Notes under the pieces: model-generated
Database searches by the model: none
What the model saw: only the letters and a program-made list of their open reading frames with translations
Told to the model about the DNA's origin: nothing
From: Acidaminococcaceae bacterium UBA2453
GTDB taxonomy: Bacteria > Bacillota > Negativicutes > Acidaminococcales > Acidaminococcaceae
Direction: 5' to 3'
DNA: 35,034 nt
Assembly (NCBI GenBank): GCA_002342505.1
Contig: DDQB01000044.1
Location: forward strand, 1 to 35,034
Position numbers and translations under genes: made by a program
Shown here: positions 15,927-24,282 of the stretch, piece by piece
Layout: every line of letters begins with the position of its first letter
How positions within the stretch are numbered: the first letter of the stretch is position 1

Positions 15927-17252
15927 TTATTCTATCTTGATGTTTTTTGCTATGATACGTTCAATTCGAAACTGATCCATGCTTTTTACGGTAAACAGCC
16001 AATCCTGCTTACGCAGTTCGTCGCCTTCTTCCGGCTTTCTCCCCAGCCTGCTGAAAATATATCCTCCCAGCGTATCATCCTCATTCTCTTCAAAGGAAAC
16101 GGACAGTTCCCGTTCTACTTCATCCAGCGTTACATCTGCGTCGATGTCAAAAATGCCGGGCGCTACTTTTACAAAATCCGGAATTTCGATCGGCGCATAT
16201 TCATCACTGATCTCGCCGACGATCTCTTCCAGCAAATCTTCCAGTGTCACAAGACCCACTGTGCCGCCAAATTCATCCACTACCACAGCTAAATGGACCC
16301 GCTGCTTCTGAAGGGTCTGCAATACGTGGACAGCCGTCATGCTTTCCGGCACTGCAATCGTTTTCCGGGCCAGCGTACGGACGTCAAGGTCCGATGTCAG
16401 GTTTGCAGAATACAGATCCCTTACATGCAAGACTCCCAGCACATGATCTTTATCTTCCTCACACAGCGGGAAACGGGTATGATGGTTAGACTGGATGATC
16501 TGCCGGATTTCTTCTACAGAATCATCAACATAGATGCAAATCATATCTTGTCGGGGGATCATCACTTCCCGGGCCAATGTATCATTAAACTCAAATACAT
16601 TATTGATCATCGCCCGTTCCGCGCTGTCCAGTTCGCCTTCCTGCTCGCTGGCGCTTACAATCTGGCGCAGCTCTTCTTCACTGCGGGATATATCTTCCTT
16701 TGGGGTATACCGAATCCCAAACAAACGGGTGATGCCTTTTGCCAGACAAAATGCGATGCTGACAAAAGGATATGTCAGTATATAAATACAACGAAGCGGT
16801 TTCCCCATGTACTGAATTACAGTTTCCACACTGTTCCAGACGATAATACGCGGCACCAGTTCACCGACTACGACATGCAGCATGGCCAGGATCAAAAACG
16901 CACAGCACACACTGAATGTCGACACTTCAAAATCAGCAGGAAACCACTCAAAAGAAAGCATTTTATCTGCTTCTTTTGCGCTTTTCAGCCATTGCTGCAC
17001 CCAGGGCAGCTGCCGTAACCATTTTGCCAGCAGAGGACCGCCATACCAGCCCAGTATCAGAGAAGTGCAGGTCACGCCTATCTGGGTCGCGCTGATATAT
17101 TGATTCCGTTTGTCAAAAATATGAAGCAGCGTATCCGCCCCGTCAACCTTCTGTTCCTTCATCTCCTGCAACTGGCCCCGGCGTATACGGGATAATGAAT
17201 ATTCCGCGATTACAAAAAAGGCATTTAAAAAAACAAGAAACAGAATAAACAT
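15927..17252 (-). CDS. CNNM/CorC-family membrane protein (hemolysin C-like)
   Basis: A 441-residue integral membrane protein. The N-terminal half is a DUF21/CNNM transmembrane domain beginning with a hydrophobic segment (FILFLVFLNAFFVIAEYSLS) and further segments around residues 55-70, 110-130 and 150-170. Two CBS domains follow (about 205-330; EVMIPRQDM, FPLCEEDKDHVLGVLHVRDL, VVVDEFGGTVGLVTLEDLLEE in parts). The end is a CorC/HlyC domain (from about 345). Family members are linked to Mg2+ efflux or ion homeostasis; the hemolysin name is historical. The gene starts 2 bases after the era stop and its ribosome site lies inside the era end, so the two are coupled. Confidence 0.93.
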   Translation of the reverse strand: MFILFLVFLNAFFVIAEYSLSRIRRGQLQEMKEQKVDGADTLLHIFDKRNQYISATQIGVTCTSLILGWYGGPLLAKWLRQLPWVQQWLKSAKEADKMLSFEWFPADFEVSTFSVCCAFLILAMLHVVVGELVPRIIVWNSVETVIQYMGKPLRCIYILTYPFVSIAFCLAKGITRLFGIRYTPKEDISRSEEELRQIVSASEQEGELDSAERAMINNVFEFNDTLAREVMIPRQDMICIYVDDSVEEIRQIIQSNHHTRFPLCEEDKDHVLGVLHVRDLYSANLTSDLDVRTLARKTIAVPESMTAVHVLQTLQKQRVHLAVVVDEFGGTVGLVTLEDLLEEIVGEISDEYAPIEIPDFVKVAPGIFDIDADVTLDEVERELSVSFEENEDDTLGGYIFSRLGRKPEEGDELRKQDWLFTVKSMDQFRIERIIAKNIKIE

Positions 17253-17254
17253 AT

Positions 17255-18157
17255 TTACAGTTCCTTATAGCCAAAATCTTTTAACGCTTTGGCTTTATTT
17301 CGCCAGTCTGCCCGTACCTTCACCCATAAGTCCAAAAACACGCCGGCTCCGGTAAGGGCTTCAATATCTTTTCTCGCTTCCTGCCCAATCTTTTTCAGCA
17401 GGCTGCCTTTAGCGCCAATGACGATTCCCTTTTGGGATTCCCTTTCCACAAAGATCGTAGCGCGGATGAATGCGCTGCCATTGGGACGGTCTTTAAATTC
17501 ATTGATTTCCACCGCAATTGCATGAGGTACTTCATCATGTGTGTTGCGCAGCACTTTTTCACGGATCATTTCCGCCGCAATGGCGCGCATCGGCTGATCT
17601 GTCAGTTCGTCTTCCGGAAACATGCTAGGGCCTTCCGGCAAATAACGGACGATCTCCTCCTCCAACTCGTCGAACCCTTCCTGCTCTAAAGCGCTGACAG
17701 GAATCACTGCGGCAAATTCCATTTCTTCCGTGTAACTTTTCATAATACCAAGCAAACGGTTCTTATCTTCAATTTTGTCAATTTTATTGATGACAAGCAG
17801 CACCGGGGTTTTTGTTTTCTTCAGATGTTCCAGGATAAATTTTTCCCCCGCCCCTTTTTTCTCGCTGGCATCAACTACAAATAAGACGACATCCACCTGA
17901 TTCAGCGTACCGATAGCCGCCTGATTCATATATTCTCCCAGTTTATGCAGCGGTTTGTGAATCCCGGGCGTATCTAAAAATAAAATCTGCGCTTTCTCTG
18001 TGGAAAAAATACCCATAATCTTATTCCGCGTCGTCTGGGGCCTGTCGCTCATGATTGCGATTTTCTCGCCGATCATCCCGTTCATCAGGGTTGACTTTCC
18101 CACATTGGGACGCCCTACCAGCGCTGCAAATCCTGTGTAATGTGTATTCTCTGCCAT
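17255..18157 (-). CDS. era: GTPase Era
   Basis: Essential ribosome-assembly GTPase that binds the 3' end of 16S rRNA. The 300 residues carry G1 GRPNVGKS, G3 DTPG, G4 NKID and the C-terminal KH domain with GAKGSLLKKIG. The ATG at 18157 follows AAAGGAG, 20 bases after the stop of the ybeY-cdd gene. ybeY and era as neighbours reflect their shared role in 16S rRNA maturation. Confidence 0.98.
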   Translation of the reverse strand: MAENTHYTGFAALVGRPNVGKSTLMNGMIGEKIAIMSDRPQTTRNKIMGIFSTEKAQILFLDTPGIHKPLHKLGEYMNQAAIGTLNQVDVVLFVVDASEKKGAGEKFILEHLKKTKTPVLLVINKIDKIEDKNRLLGIMKSYTEEMEFAAVIPVSALEQEGFDELEEEIVRYLPEGPSMFPEDELTDQPMRAIAAEMIREKVLRNTHDEVPHAIAVEINEFKDRPNGSAFIRATIFVERESQKGIVIGAKGSLLKKIGQEARKDIEALTGAGVFLDLWVKVRADWRNKAKALKDFGYKEL

Positions 18158-18177
18158 AAACTCTCCTTTGCCGCCGT

Positions 18178-19191
18178 TCAGGTAAAATCAGAAGCCTTAA
18201 AACCAAAAGGCAGCAGTTCTTCCAGTGTAACTTTTTTCATATCGCCGCTGACATTTGCCATAACGATTTCAGGTATCCCAAATTCCGCAATGACCTGTCG
18301 GCAGGCTCCGCAGGGTGATGTAACGTCTTCCGTATCAGCCGCTACCAGCAGCATTTTCATTTCACCGGGCCGGACGCCGGCTGCCGCCGCCTTAAATATG
18401 GCGACCCGTTCCGCGCAGACCGTCAGCCCGAAAGATGAATTCTCAATATTGCATCCTGTATAAATTTCACCTGATGACGTAAGAACAGCGGCCCCTACTT
18501 TAAATTTTGAAAAAGGAACATATGCATTTTCACGGGTCTTCAATGCTTTCTTATAAAGTTTAAGAATCGTTTTATCCTTCTTTTCGGATTTCTTGTTGCC
18601 CATTTCAGATTTTTCCTTTTCTAAATGACTGGCAGTTTTCTTTTTCGCCTTCCTGGAAGCCGGAGCCTCTTTCACTGCAGCGGAAAAATGCACAGGATCC
18701 TGTTTTTCTTTTTCCCGGTCCATATCTTCCTGGCTGAGCCCGATTTTCTGCAATGCCTTTTCTTCTTCCGCCCGCATGATTTCTTTATCTGCTTTATTCA
18801 TATGGTCATATCCCAACAGATGCAAAAGGCTGTGAACTCCCAGATACACAAGTTCCCGGTTCAGCCCATGTCCGTATTCTTTACCCTGCCGCACCGCAGT
18901 TTCGGCAGAAATTACGATGTCTCCTAACAGGTGTTCTTCCGGTCCCCCGTTTTCTTTTGGTTCTACCGCTTCATCCAGCGCAAAAGACAGAACGTCCGTC
19001 GGTCGGTCTATGCCCCGATAATCTTTATTCAGCACATGGATCACTTCGTCATTGACCAGCGACACGCTGACTTCCGTTTTTGCAGGCAGATCATGAATTT
19101 TTGCTACGGCCTGCAGTCCCTTTTTCAAAAGCGCCACAGCTTCTTTGGGAATTCTGACCTCGTCCTGGTCGTCGCTGAAATTAATCACCAT
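18178..19191 (-). CDS. YbeY endoribonuclease fused to cytidine deaminase
   Basis: One 337-residue frame holds two enzymes. Residues 1-150 are YbeY, the metal-dependent RNase of rRNA maturation, with the zinc motif HSLLHLLGYDH (H120, H124, H130). Residues about 207-337 are cytidine deaminase, which converts cytidine to uridine in pyrimidine salvage, with NAYVPFSKFKVGAAV, catalytic CAE (259-261) and zinc PCGAC (293-297). A highly charged Lys/Glu linker (about 151-206) joins them. Met197 (ATG at 18603) has AAAGGA 10 bases upstream, so a free 141-residue deaminase could also be made. ybeY and cdd are often adjacent separate genes in Firmicutes. The start at 19191 overlaps phoH; an in-frame upstream Met lies deep inside phoH and is rejected. 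Confidence 0.92.
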   Translation of the reverse strand: MVINFSDDQDEVRIPKEAVALLKKGLQAVAKIHDLPAKTEVSVSLVNDEVIHVLNKDYRGIDRPTDVLSFALDEAVEPKENGGPEEHLLGDIVISAETAVRQGKEYGHGLNRELVYLGVHSLLHLLGYDHMNKADKEIMRAEEEKALQKIGLSQEDMDREKEKQDPVHFSAAVKEAPASRKAKKKTASHLEKEKSEMGNKKSEKKDKTILKLYKKALKTRENAYVPFSKFKVGAAVLTSSGEIYTGCNIENSSFGLTVCAERVAIFKAAAAGVRPGEMKMLLVAADTEDVTSPCGACRQVIAEFGIPEIVMANVSGDMKKVTLEELLPFGFKASDFT

Positions 19192-20191
19192 GCTGCATCG
19201 CCGTCCCTTCCCCACGCTGAACTTCCTGTTTATTGTCAAACCGTTCATATGCCTTGATGATAGCGCCTACGATCTCATGCCGCACCACATCTTTTTCGTC
19301 AAAGTAATTGATGCTGATGCCCGGCACATCCCGAAGCACCTGTGCCGCATGGCTCAGCCCGCTCCGTTTCCCCAGAGGCAGGTCAACCTGCGTCACATCG
19401 CCGGTCACTACCATATGGGATCCAAACCCGAACCGTGTCAGGATCATCTTCATCTGTTCCGGCGTTGTATTCTGGGCTTCATCCAGGATGATGAATGACC
19501 CGTTCAGGGTACGCCCCCGCATATAGGCCAGCGGCGCAACTTCAATCGTGCCCCGTTCCAGATATTTCTGGGCTGTATCGCTGCCCAGCATATCAAACAG
19601 CGCGTCATACAGGGGACGCAGGTAAGGATCCACCTTTTCCTGCATATCGCCCGGTAAAAAGCCCAGCTTCTCTCCGGCTTCCACCGCCGGACGGGTCAGG
19701 ATGATACGCTCCACTTCCCGTTTCTTTAATGCGGTCACGGCCATCGCCACAGCCAGGTAGGTCTTACCGGTTCCGGCCGGGCCGATGCCAAAGGTAATAA
19801 AATTGTTTTTGATAGCCCGCACATAATTCCACTGTCCCAGCGTTTTTGCCTTGATCTGATGTCCCCTCCAGGTGACGATCAGGGTTTCCGCATACATGCT
19901 GTGCAGTTTGGCAACCGCGCCGCCCTGTACCATGTAAATGCTGTAGCGCACGTCATGACTGGTAACAGGCAGGCCCTGCCTGTATAAAAACAGAAGTTCC
20001 TTAAACAGCTGCTCCAGTTTCAGGTTTTCTTCTTCGCTGCCGCTGAAAATGATCTTGTTGCCCCGTGCCATGACAGTCGCTTCAAAGCTGGCGTCAATGA
20101 GGCGGAGGAATTCGTCGTTCCTCCCCAGGATGGCAATCATTTCCTGCTGGTCGTTGATTTCAATGACATGTTCGTCTGACAAAAATGACAA
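19181..20191 (-). CDS. phoH: PhoH-family ATPase
   Basis: A 336-residue P-loop ATPase of the PhoH (ribonucleic-acid helicase-like) family, commonly encoded beside ybeY. Walker A is GPAGTGKT and Walker B FIILDEAQN; LTRPAVEAGEKLGFLPGD and VVTGDVTQVDLP are family marks. The N-terminal part (about 1-110) is a KH-like region. The start is TTG at 20191, 9 bases after GGGAG; no ATG is available for the next dozen residues. The gene begins one base after the cyclophilin stop and its end overlaps the ybeY-cdd start by 11 bases, so the three are coupled. The exact cellular role is not settled in the family. Confidence 0.93.
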   Translation of the reverse strand: MSFLSDEHVIEINDQQEMIAILGRNDEFLRLIDASFEATVMARGNKIIFSGSEEENLKLEQLFKELLFLYRQGLPVTSHDVRYSIYMVQGGAVAKLHSMYAETLIVTWRGHQIKAKTLGQWNYVRAIKNNFITFGIGPAGTGKTYLAVAMAVTALKKREVERIILTRPAVEAGEKLGFLPGDMQEKVDPYLRPLYDALFDMLGSDTAQKYLERGTIEVAPLAYMRGRTLNGSFIILDEAQNTTPEQMKMILTRFGFGSHMVVTGDVTQVDLPLGKRSGLSHAAQVLRDVPGISINYFDEKDVVRHEIVGAIIKAYERFDNKQEVQRGEGTAMQHGD

Positions 20192-20192
20192 A

Positions 20193-20771
20193 TTACTTAA
20201 CTCCCTTCACGGCTTCTTCTCCCTCAAGGATGGTAATCTTCTTAATCACCACCGGCGTGACCGGTTTATCGTTAGCATCCGTCTTTGTGTGCCCGATCTT
20301 CTGCACTACATCCATGCCTTCACTGACCCTGCCAAACACGGCATGGTGGTTGTCAAGCCAGGGAGTTGCTTTCAGCGTAATAAAAAACTGGCTGCCTCCC
20401 GTATCAGGTCCCGCATTGGCCATAGACAAAACCCCCGGCCCGCTGTGTCTCAGTTCAGAACTGAATTCATCCTTAATGGTATATCCGGGGCCGCCGGTGC
20501 CGTTTCCATTCGGGCAGCCTCCCTGAATCATAAAATCATCAATTACACGATGAAATACCAGCCCGTTATAAAAGCCTTTATTTACCAGCTTGATAAAGTT
20601 TTCTGTCGTAAGCGGCGCCAGTTTTGTCTCCAAACGGCAGGGAAACGTACCCATACTGGTCTCAAATACAGCTTTGGCCGGTTTCGGCTGCGGCTTCGGC
20701 GCTTCTTTCCCGCAGGCGCTGAAAGAAATACTCAATGCCAAACATAAACACAACATTAAAATTTTTCGCAA
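20193..20771 (-). CDS. Cyclophilin-type peptidyl-prolyl isomerase lipoprotein
   Basis: A 192-residue secreted prolyl cis-trans isomerase. Residues 1-20 form a lipoprotein signal peptide: RK, a hydrophobic stretch, and FSAC with the acylated Cys at 20. A Pro/Lys-rich spacer follows, then the cyclophilin domain with FHRVIDDFMIQGGCPNGNG, SMANAGPDTGGSQFFI and VFGRVSEGMDVV. I chose TTG at 20771 because GGAG lies 8 bases before it; a GTG at 20780 overlaps that site. It should act at the outer face of the cytoplasmic membrane or in the envelope, downstream of SecDF export. Confidence 0.92.
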   Translation of the reverse strand: MRKILMLCLCLALSISFSACGKEAPKPQPKPAKAVFETSMGTFPCRLETKLAPLTTENFIKLVNKGFYNGLVFHRVIDDFMIQGGCPNGNGTGGPGYTIKDEFSSELRHSGPGVLSMANAGPDTGGSQFFITLKATPWLDNHHAVFGRVSEGMDVVQKIGHTKTDANDKPVTPVVIKKITILEGEEAVKGVK

Positions 20772-20924
20772 TGGGAACACTCCTTTTTATTTTACAACTG
20801 AGTATGGACTCACCATGGTAAAGACGGCTGCATCTGCGCTGATCCGGCGCCCAATGGTTCTTCCTTTAGCAACTGCTTTCCCATGTATATTGTTACCATT
20901 TTTTTCTTTATAACTTCACAACAT

Positions 20925-20953
20925 ATTATAACACAAAAAGGCAGGCTTGAAAA
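20925..20953 (-). promoter_or_regulatory. Possible promoter for the cyclophilin-phoH operon
   Basis: TTTTCA (20953-20948), 17 bases, TATAAT (20930-20925) on the minus strand. The -35 box lies inside the secF terminator stem. About 150 bases of leader follow before the cyclophilin start, with no clear riboswitch. Confidence 0.45.
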
Positions 20954-20967
20954 AGCCTGCCTTTTTT
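20935..20967. terminator. secF terminator
   Basis: GGCAGGCTT (20940-20948) and AAGCCTGCC (20953-20961) form a perfect stem with a 4-base loop, flanked by A5 on the left and T6 on the right, so it is symmetric. It lies about 20 bases after the secF stop. The same stem core occurs in the yebC terminator at 31213-31236. Confidence 0.92.
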
Positions 20968-20987
20968 AAATACAAAGTGTAGCCGGT

Positions 20988-21872
20988 TTATTCTCCCGCT
21001 TTCTTATGCTGCAGGAACAACCAGATGGTACCTGCCAGCAGAATGGATGTATACGCGCCGCTGCAGCAGCCCACCAGCATGGCAAAGGAGAAGTTGTGAA
21101 TCGTTTCCCCGCCGAACAGGAAAATGGCCACAATGGCAAACAGGGTGGTAATCGTTGTATAAATGGTACGCGTCAGCGTAGATTTAATACTGTTGTCGAT
21201 CATATCCGTAACCGTCTCGCTGCGTCTGTGCACTTTCAGGCTTTCACGGATGCGGTCAAAAATTACGATGGTGCCGTTGACCGAATACCCTACTACCGTC
21301 AGCAGCGCCGCCACAAAGGTAGAATCAATTTCCAGCTGCAGCAGCGAGAACCAGCTCAGGGTAACGGACACGTCGATGATCAGCGCGATGATTGCCGCCA
21401 GCGCAAAATTCAGCTGGAAGCGGATCGTAATGTACAAAACCATCAGCACCCAGGAAAGGAAGATAGCAATGGCCGCCTGCTGGATCAGTTCGCCGCCAAT
21501 CGTAGCGCCTACGTTTTCCACGCGGCGTATGTCAAACTTGCCCAGCGTTTTTTCCATATCAGACATTACCGCCGTGCGGTCATTATCCGCAATGACCGGC
21601 GTGCGGATCAGCACGCCCTGAGACGACGTTGCAGAAGAATCATCACTTTCCAGCTGGATGATAGCTCCCCCCAGATTGTGTTTGCCCAACACTTCACGGA
21701 CCTGGGCTACCTGCACGGCCTTTTCGAACTTCAGATCCATGATGCTGCCGCCGGTAAAATCAATTCCCAGATTGAAACCGCGGAAAATCATGGAACCGTA
21801 TCCAATCATTAATCCAATGATCGTAATAGCAAAAAAAATCTTCCAGTTTTTAACTATAGAAAAGTTTTTCAT
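20988..21872 (-). CDS. secF: Protein translocase subunit SecF
   Basis: Membrane partner of SecD that uses the proton gradient to help complete Sec-dependent export. The 294 residues show the first membrane segment near 12-30, then GIDFTGGSIMDLKF, and a C-terminal bundle of five segments with VGYSVNGTIVIFDRIRESL. The start overlaps the secD stop as ATGA (4 bases), so translation is coupled. A strong terminator follows the stop. Confidence 0.97.
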   Translation of the reverse strand: MKNFSIVKNWKIFFAITIIGLMIGYGSMIFRGFNLGIDFTGGSIMDLKFEKAVQVAQVREVLGKHNLGGAIIQLESDDSSATSSQGVLIRTPVIADNDRTAVMSDMEKTLGKFDIRRVENVGATIGGELIQQAAIAIFLSWVLMVLYITIRFQLNFALAAIIALIIDVSVTLSWFSLLQLEIDSTFVAALLTVVGYSVNGTIVIFDRIRESLKVHRRSETVTDMIDNSIKSTLTRTIYTTITTLFAIVAIFLFGGETIHNFSFAMLVGCCSGAYTSILLAGTIWLFLQHKKAGE

Positions 21873-23104
21873 TTTGCCACCTCCCCTGTTTTCGGAGCGG
21901 AGATGCCAAATGCTGCAGGACTCTTGGTAAAGTTTGCATCAATGAGGAACTTCAGCAGGAATTTGGTAACCGTTACCGCAGTGAACATACTTAACATAAC
22001 GCCGATCGCCAGCGTGACGGCGAAGCCTTTGATGGGACCCGTACCCAGATAAAACAGAACGGCGCAGGCCATCAGGGTCGTAATGTTGGAGTCAAGGATG
22101 GTAACCAGCGCCCGGCCAAAACCATTGTCCATGGCCTTACGCAGGGACTTGCCATTTCGGATTTCTTCCTTGAACCGTTCAAAGATCAGTACGTTGGCGT
22201 CAACGGCCATACCGATGGACAGGATGATACCCGCCATACCCGGCAACGTAAGCGTTGCATTCAGGTAACGCATTACCAGCAGCAGCAGCATGGTGTATAA
22301 CAGCAGGGCGATATCCGCTACAATACCGCTGAGGCGATAGAACAGAAGCATAAATACAAATACCCCTGCCACACCGATCAGGAATGCTTTCTGGCTGGCT
22401 TCCTTGGAGTCCTGCCCCAGGGTCGGGCCAACCGTCCGGTTTTCAATAATATCCAGTTTTACATTCAGGGAACCGCTGCGCAGCAAAATCGCCAGATGAT
22501 TTGCTTCTTCCATGGTCCGGTTGCCGGTGATCTGGGCGCGGCCGCCTGTTATCGCTTCCTGTACGGTCGGCGCCGTCAGCACTTCGCCGTCCAACGTAAT
22601 CGCAATCCGTTTTCCAACGTTACGGGCAGTGACATCCGCAAACTTTTTGCCGCCTTCATCGGAGAATTCCATGGATACCAACGGCTGGTTTCCGTTTCCG
22701 ATTACTGCTTTTGCGTCTTTCAGGTCAGTACCGGTCAGCACGGTTTTGTTATCCGGATCCTTAAACTCCAGCATAGCCGTCTTACCCAGCATATTGATCG
22801 CTTTTTCCGGATCCTTGACACCCGGCAGTTCCACAATGATACGATCGCGGCCCTGACGCTGCACCACAGGTTCAGTCAGACCCAACGCGTTTACACGACG
22901 TTCGATGATGTGGGATGCGCGATCCAGCGCATCATCATTCACCTTCAACTGGGGCGTATCCACTGCCTGCAACACAACATGGGTACCTCCCTGTAAATCC
23001 AGCCCCTGCTTGACAGAACTTGCCAAAGGTCGGATATACATGCAGAATCCGCCGACTATTGCCAGTGCAACAATCAGGAATTTACCTAATTCATTCCACC
23101 TCAA
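21869..23104 (-). CDS. secD: Protein translocase subunit SecD
   Basis: A 411-residue inner membrane protein of the RND-like SecDF motor. The N-terminal segment (about 7-25) is followed by GLDLQGGTHVVLQ, a periplasmic P1 region with RRVNALGLTEPVVQRQG and VELPGV, and six C-terminal membrane segments with GMAVDANVLIFERFKEE. The start is TTG at 23104, 10 bases after GGGG; the near ATG at 23093-23095 is out of frame. It may have its own promoter in the 127-base gap after fthC. Together with yajC it restores the usual yajC-secDF set. Confidence 0.96.
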   Translation of the reverse strand: MRWNELGKFLIVALAIVGGFCMYIRPLASSVKQGLDLQGGTHVVLQAVDTPQLKVNDDALDRASHIIERRVNALGLTEPVVQRQGRDRIIVELPGVKDPEKAINMLGKTAMLEFKDPDNKTVLTGTDLKDAKAVIGNGNQPLVSMEFSDEGGKKFADVTARNVGKRIAITLDGEVLTAPTVQEAITGGRAQITGNRTMEEANHLAILLRSGSLNVKLDIIENRTVGPTLGQDSKEASQKAFLIGVAGVFVFMLLFYRLSGIVADIALLLYTMLLLLVMRYLNATLTLPGMAGIILSIGMAVDANVLIFERFKEEIRNGKSLRKAMDNGFGRALVTILDSNITTLMACAVLFYLGTGPIKGFAVTLAIGVMLSMFTAVTVTKFLLKFLIDANFTKSPAAFGISAPKTGEVAK

Positions 23105-23142
23105 AATTACTTTACCCCTTTCCTCTGTTACTGTCGTAACAT

Positions 23143-23172
23143 TTTATATCAGCTGCACGCTATGTATCACAA
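23143..23172 (-). promoter_or_regulatory. Possible secDF promoter
   Basis: TTGTGA (23172-23167), 18 bases, TATAAA (23148-23143) on the minus strand. A 10-bp palindrome ACAAATTTGT (23170-23179) overlaps the -35 box. Just upstream, GGCAACA/TGTTGCC (23188-23194 and 23209-23215) forms a 7-bp hairpin after the fthC stop without a U-tract. Confidence 0.45.
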
Positions 23173-23231
23173 ATTTGTCATGAATCTGGCAACACGCGCA
23201 AAATAAAATGTTGCCGGGTTTCATTTTGTAT

Positions 23232-23807
23232 CTACATGTCTATGCAGCGAACAAACCTTTTTTCTGTTACCAGCGCTTCCACCTTGCTGTCAAATCGATC
23301 CATGGGGATCTGCTCCCGCACCAGTCGTTCACAGGTTATTCCCAACGTGAATCCGCCGGTTTTCACTAAAAAGCGGTCATAGTATCCTGCGCCGCGCCCC
23401 ATCCGACAGCCTGTCAGTGTAAAACCGGCGCCCGGGACCAAAATCAGGTCAATCCGCTCCGGCGCAACCAGACTTGCCGGCTCCGGAACGGTTCGGATCC
23501 CATATCGATCGACGGGAAGACGATCCATAGTTTGCAGCAAAGCAGCCTGCATCTCCGTTTTTGAAACAATCCGGGGAACCGCTACGGTTTTTCCCATCCG
23601 CAGCGCTTCCTGTAAAACCTTGTCTACAGAAATTTCATTGTTAAATGCAAGATATCCAAAAACCACATCCGCCAGCAAAAATTCCCTGCTTTGCAGAACT
23701 GTTTCACAAACTGCCCGGCTTGCTTCTTCCACATAGGCTGGAGAAAATGTTGCCGCTATTCTTTTTAATTCGCTGCGCGCGGCTTTTTTTCGCAACAGCA
23801 AATCCAT
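23232..23807 (-). CDS. fthC: 5-formyltetrahydrofolate cyclo-ligase
   Basis: ATP-dependent enzyme that turns 5-formyl-THF into 5,10-methenyl-THF, returning the stored folate to one-carbon metabolism. The 191 residues carry the N-terminal basic RKKAARSELKR segment, the family motif PGAGFTLTGCRMGRGAGYYD and LGITCERLV. The start overlaps the yajC stop by one base (TGATG). Its place between yajC and secD is not functional in an obvious way; it may simply share the operon. Confidence 0.93.
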   Translation of the reverse strand: MDLLLRKKAARSELKRIAATFSPAYVEEASRAVCETVLQSREFLLADVVFGYLAFNNEISVDKVLQEALRMGKTVAVPRIVSKTEMQAALLQTMDRLPVDRYGIRTVPEPASLVAPERIDLILVPGAGFTLTGCRMGRGAGYYDRFLVKTGGFTLGITCERLVREQIPMDRFDSKVEALVTEKRFVRCIDM

Positions 23808-24112
23808 CAGGCATTTCCCTTTTCAACTTCAGCCGCTTTGTCAGGATCCTGAAAAGCGCTGACAGCCGTTTTTGCAAACTCCATTTCCACGCCGTCCGCA
23901 ACCTTGACCGTCACTTTTTGCGGCCCGACTTTTGTCAGGGTTCCGTAGATTCCGCCAATGGTAACGACCTTATCGCCCCGTTTCAACGAATCCAGCAACG
24001 CCCTCCGCCTTTTCTGTTCCTGTTTCTGGGGACGCCACAGCATGAAATAAAAGATGGCTGCCATGATAATAAAAGGCAGCACGGTATTGGCAATCACAAC
24101 TATATCGTTCAT
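23807..24112 (-). CDS. yajC: Preprotein translocase accessory subunit YajC
   Basis: A 101-residue single-pass membrane protein associated with SecDF. A hydrophobic segment (about 4-25) is followed by WRPQKQEQKRRRALLDSLKRG and VVTIGGIYGTL, typical of the family. The ATG at 24112 follows GGGAGG. It is the first gene after a promoter at 24163-24191 and is coupled to fthC by a one-base overlap. Confidence 0.95.
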   Translation of the reverse strand: MNDIVVIANTVLPFIIMAAIFYFMLWRPQKQEQKRRRALLDSLKRGDKVVTIGGIYGTLTKVGPQKVTVKVADGVEMEFAKTAVSAFQDPDKAAEVEKGNA

Positions 24113-24162
24113 TTTACACCTCCCGGCTCAATGATGACATGCATAAAAAAACAAGCATAAAT

Positions 24163-24191
24163 ATTATATCAGACTTTGAGGAATTTGTCCT
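24163..24191 (-). promoter_or_regulatory. yajC promoter
   Basis: AGGACA (24191-24186), 17 bases, TATAAT (24168-24163) on the minus strand, about 50 bases before the start. A 9-bp inverted repeat TGAGGAATT/AATTCCTCA (24177-24185 and 24215-24223) overlaps the spacer and could be a binding site. Confidence 0.55.
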
Positions 24192-24265
24192 ATTTAAATT
24201 CAAAACCAGCAGATAATTCCTCATAAATAATTACATAATTTTCTGTATCTGCACTTTATGCAGCA

Positions 24266-24282
24266 TAAGGAAGCGATGATTA
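24266..24282. repeat. Lone repeat arm covering the tgt stop codon
   Basis: TAAGGAAGCGATGATTA matches the arm at 8459-8475 in 16 of 17 positions. Its last three bases are the tgt stop codon on the minus strand. No partner arm was found nearby, so this may be a remnant of the inverted-repeat element. Confidence 0.5.

Noticed and set aside
20810..20899. 29-codon leader frame before the cyclophilin gene (minus strand)
   Set aside because: No ribosome site and no recognisable product; kept only as a note on the leader.
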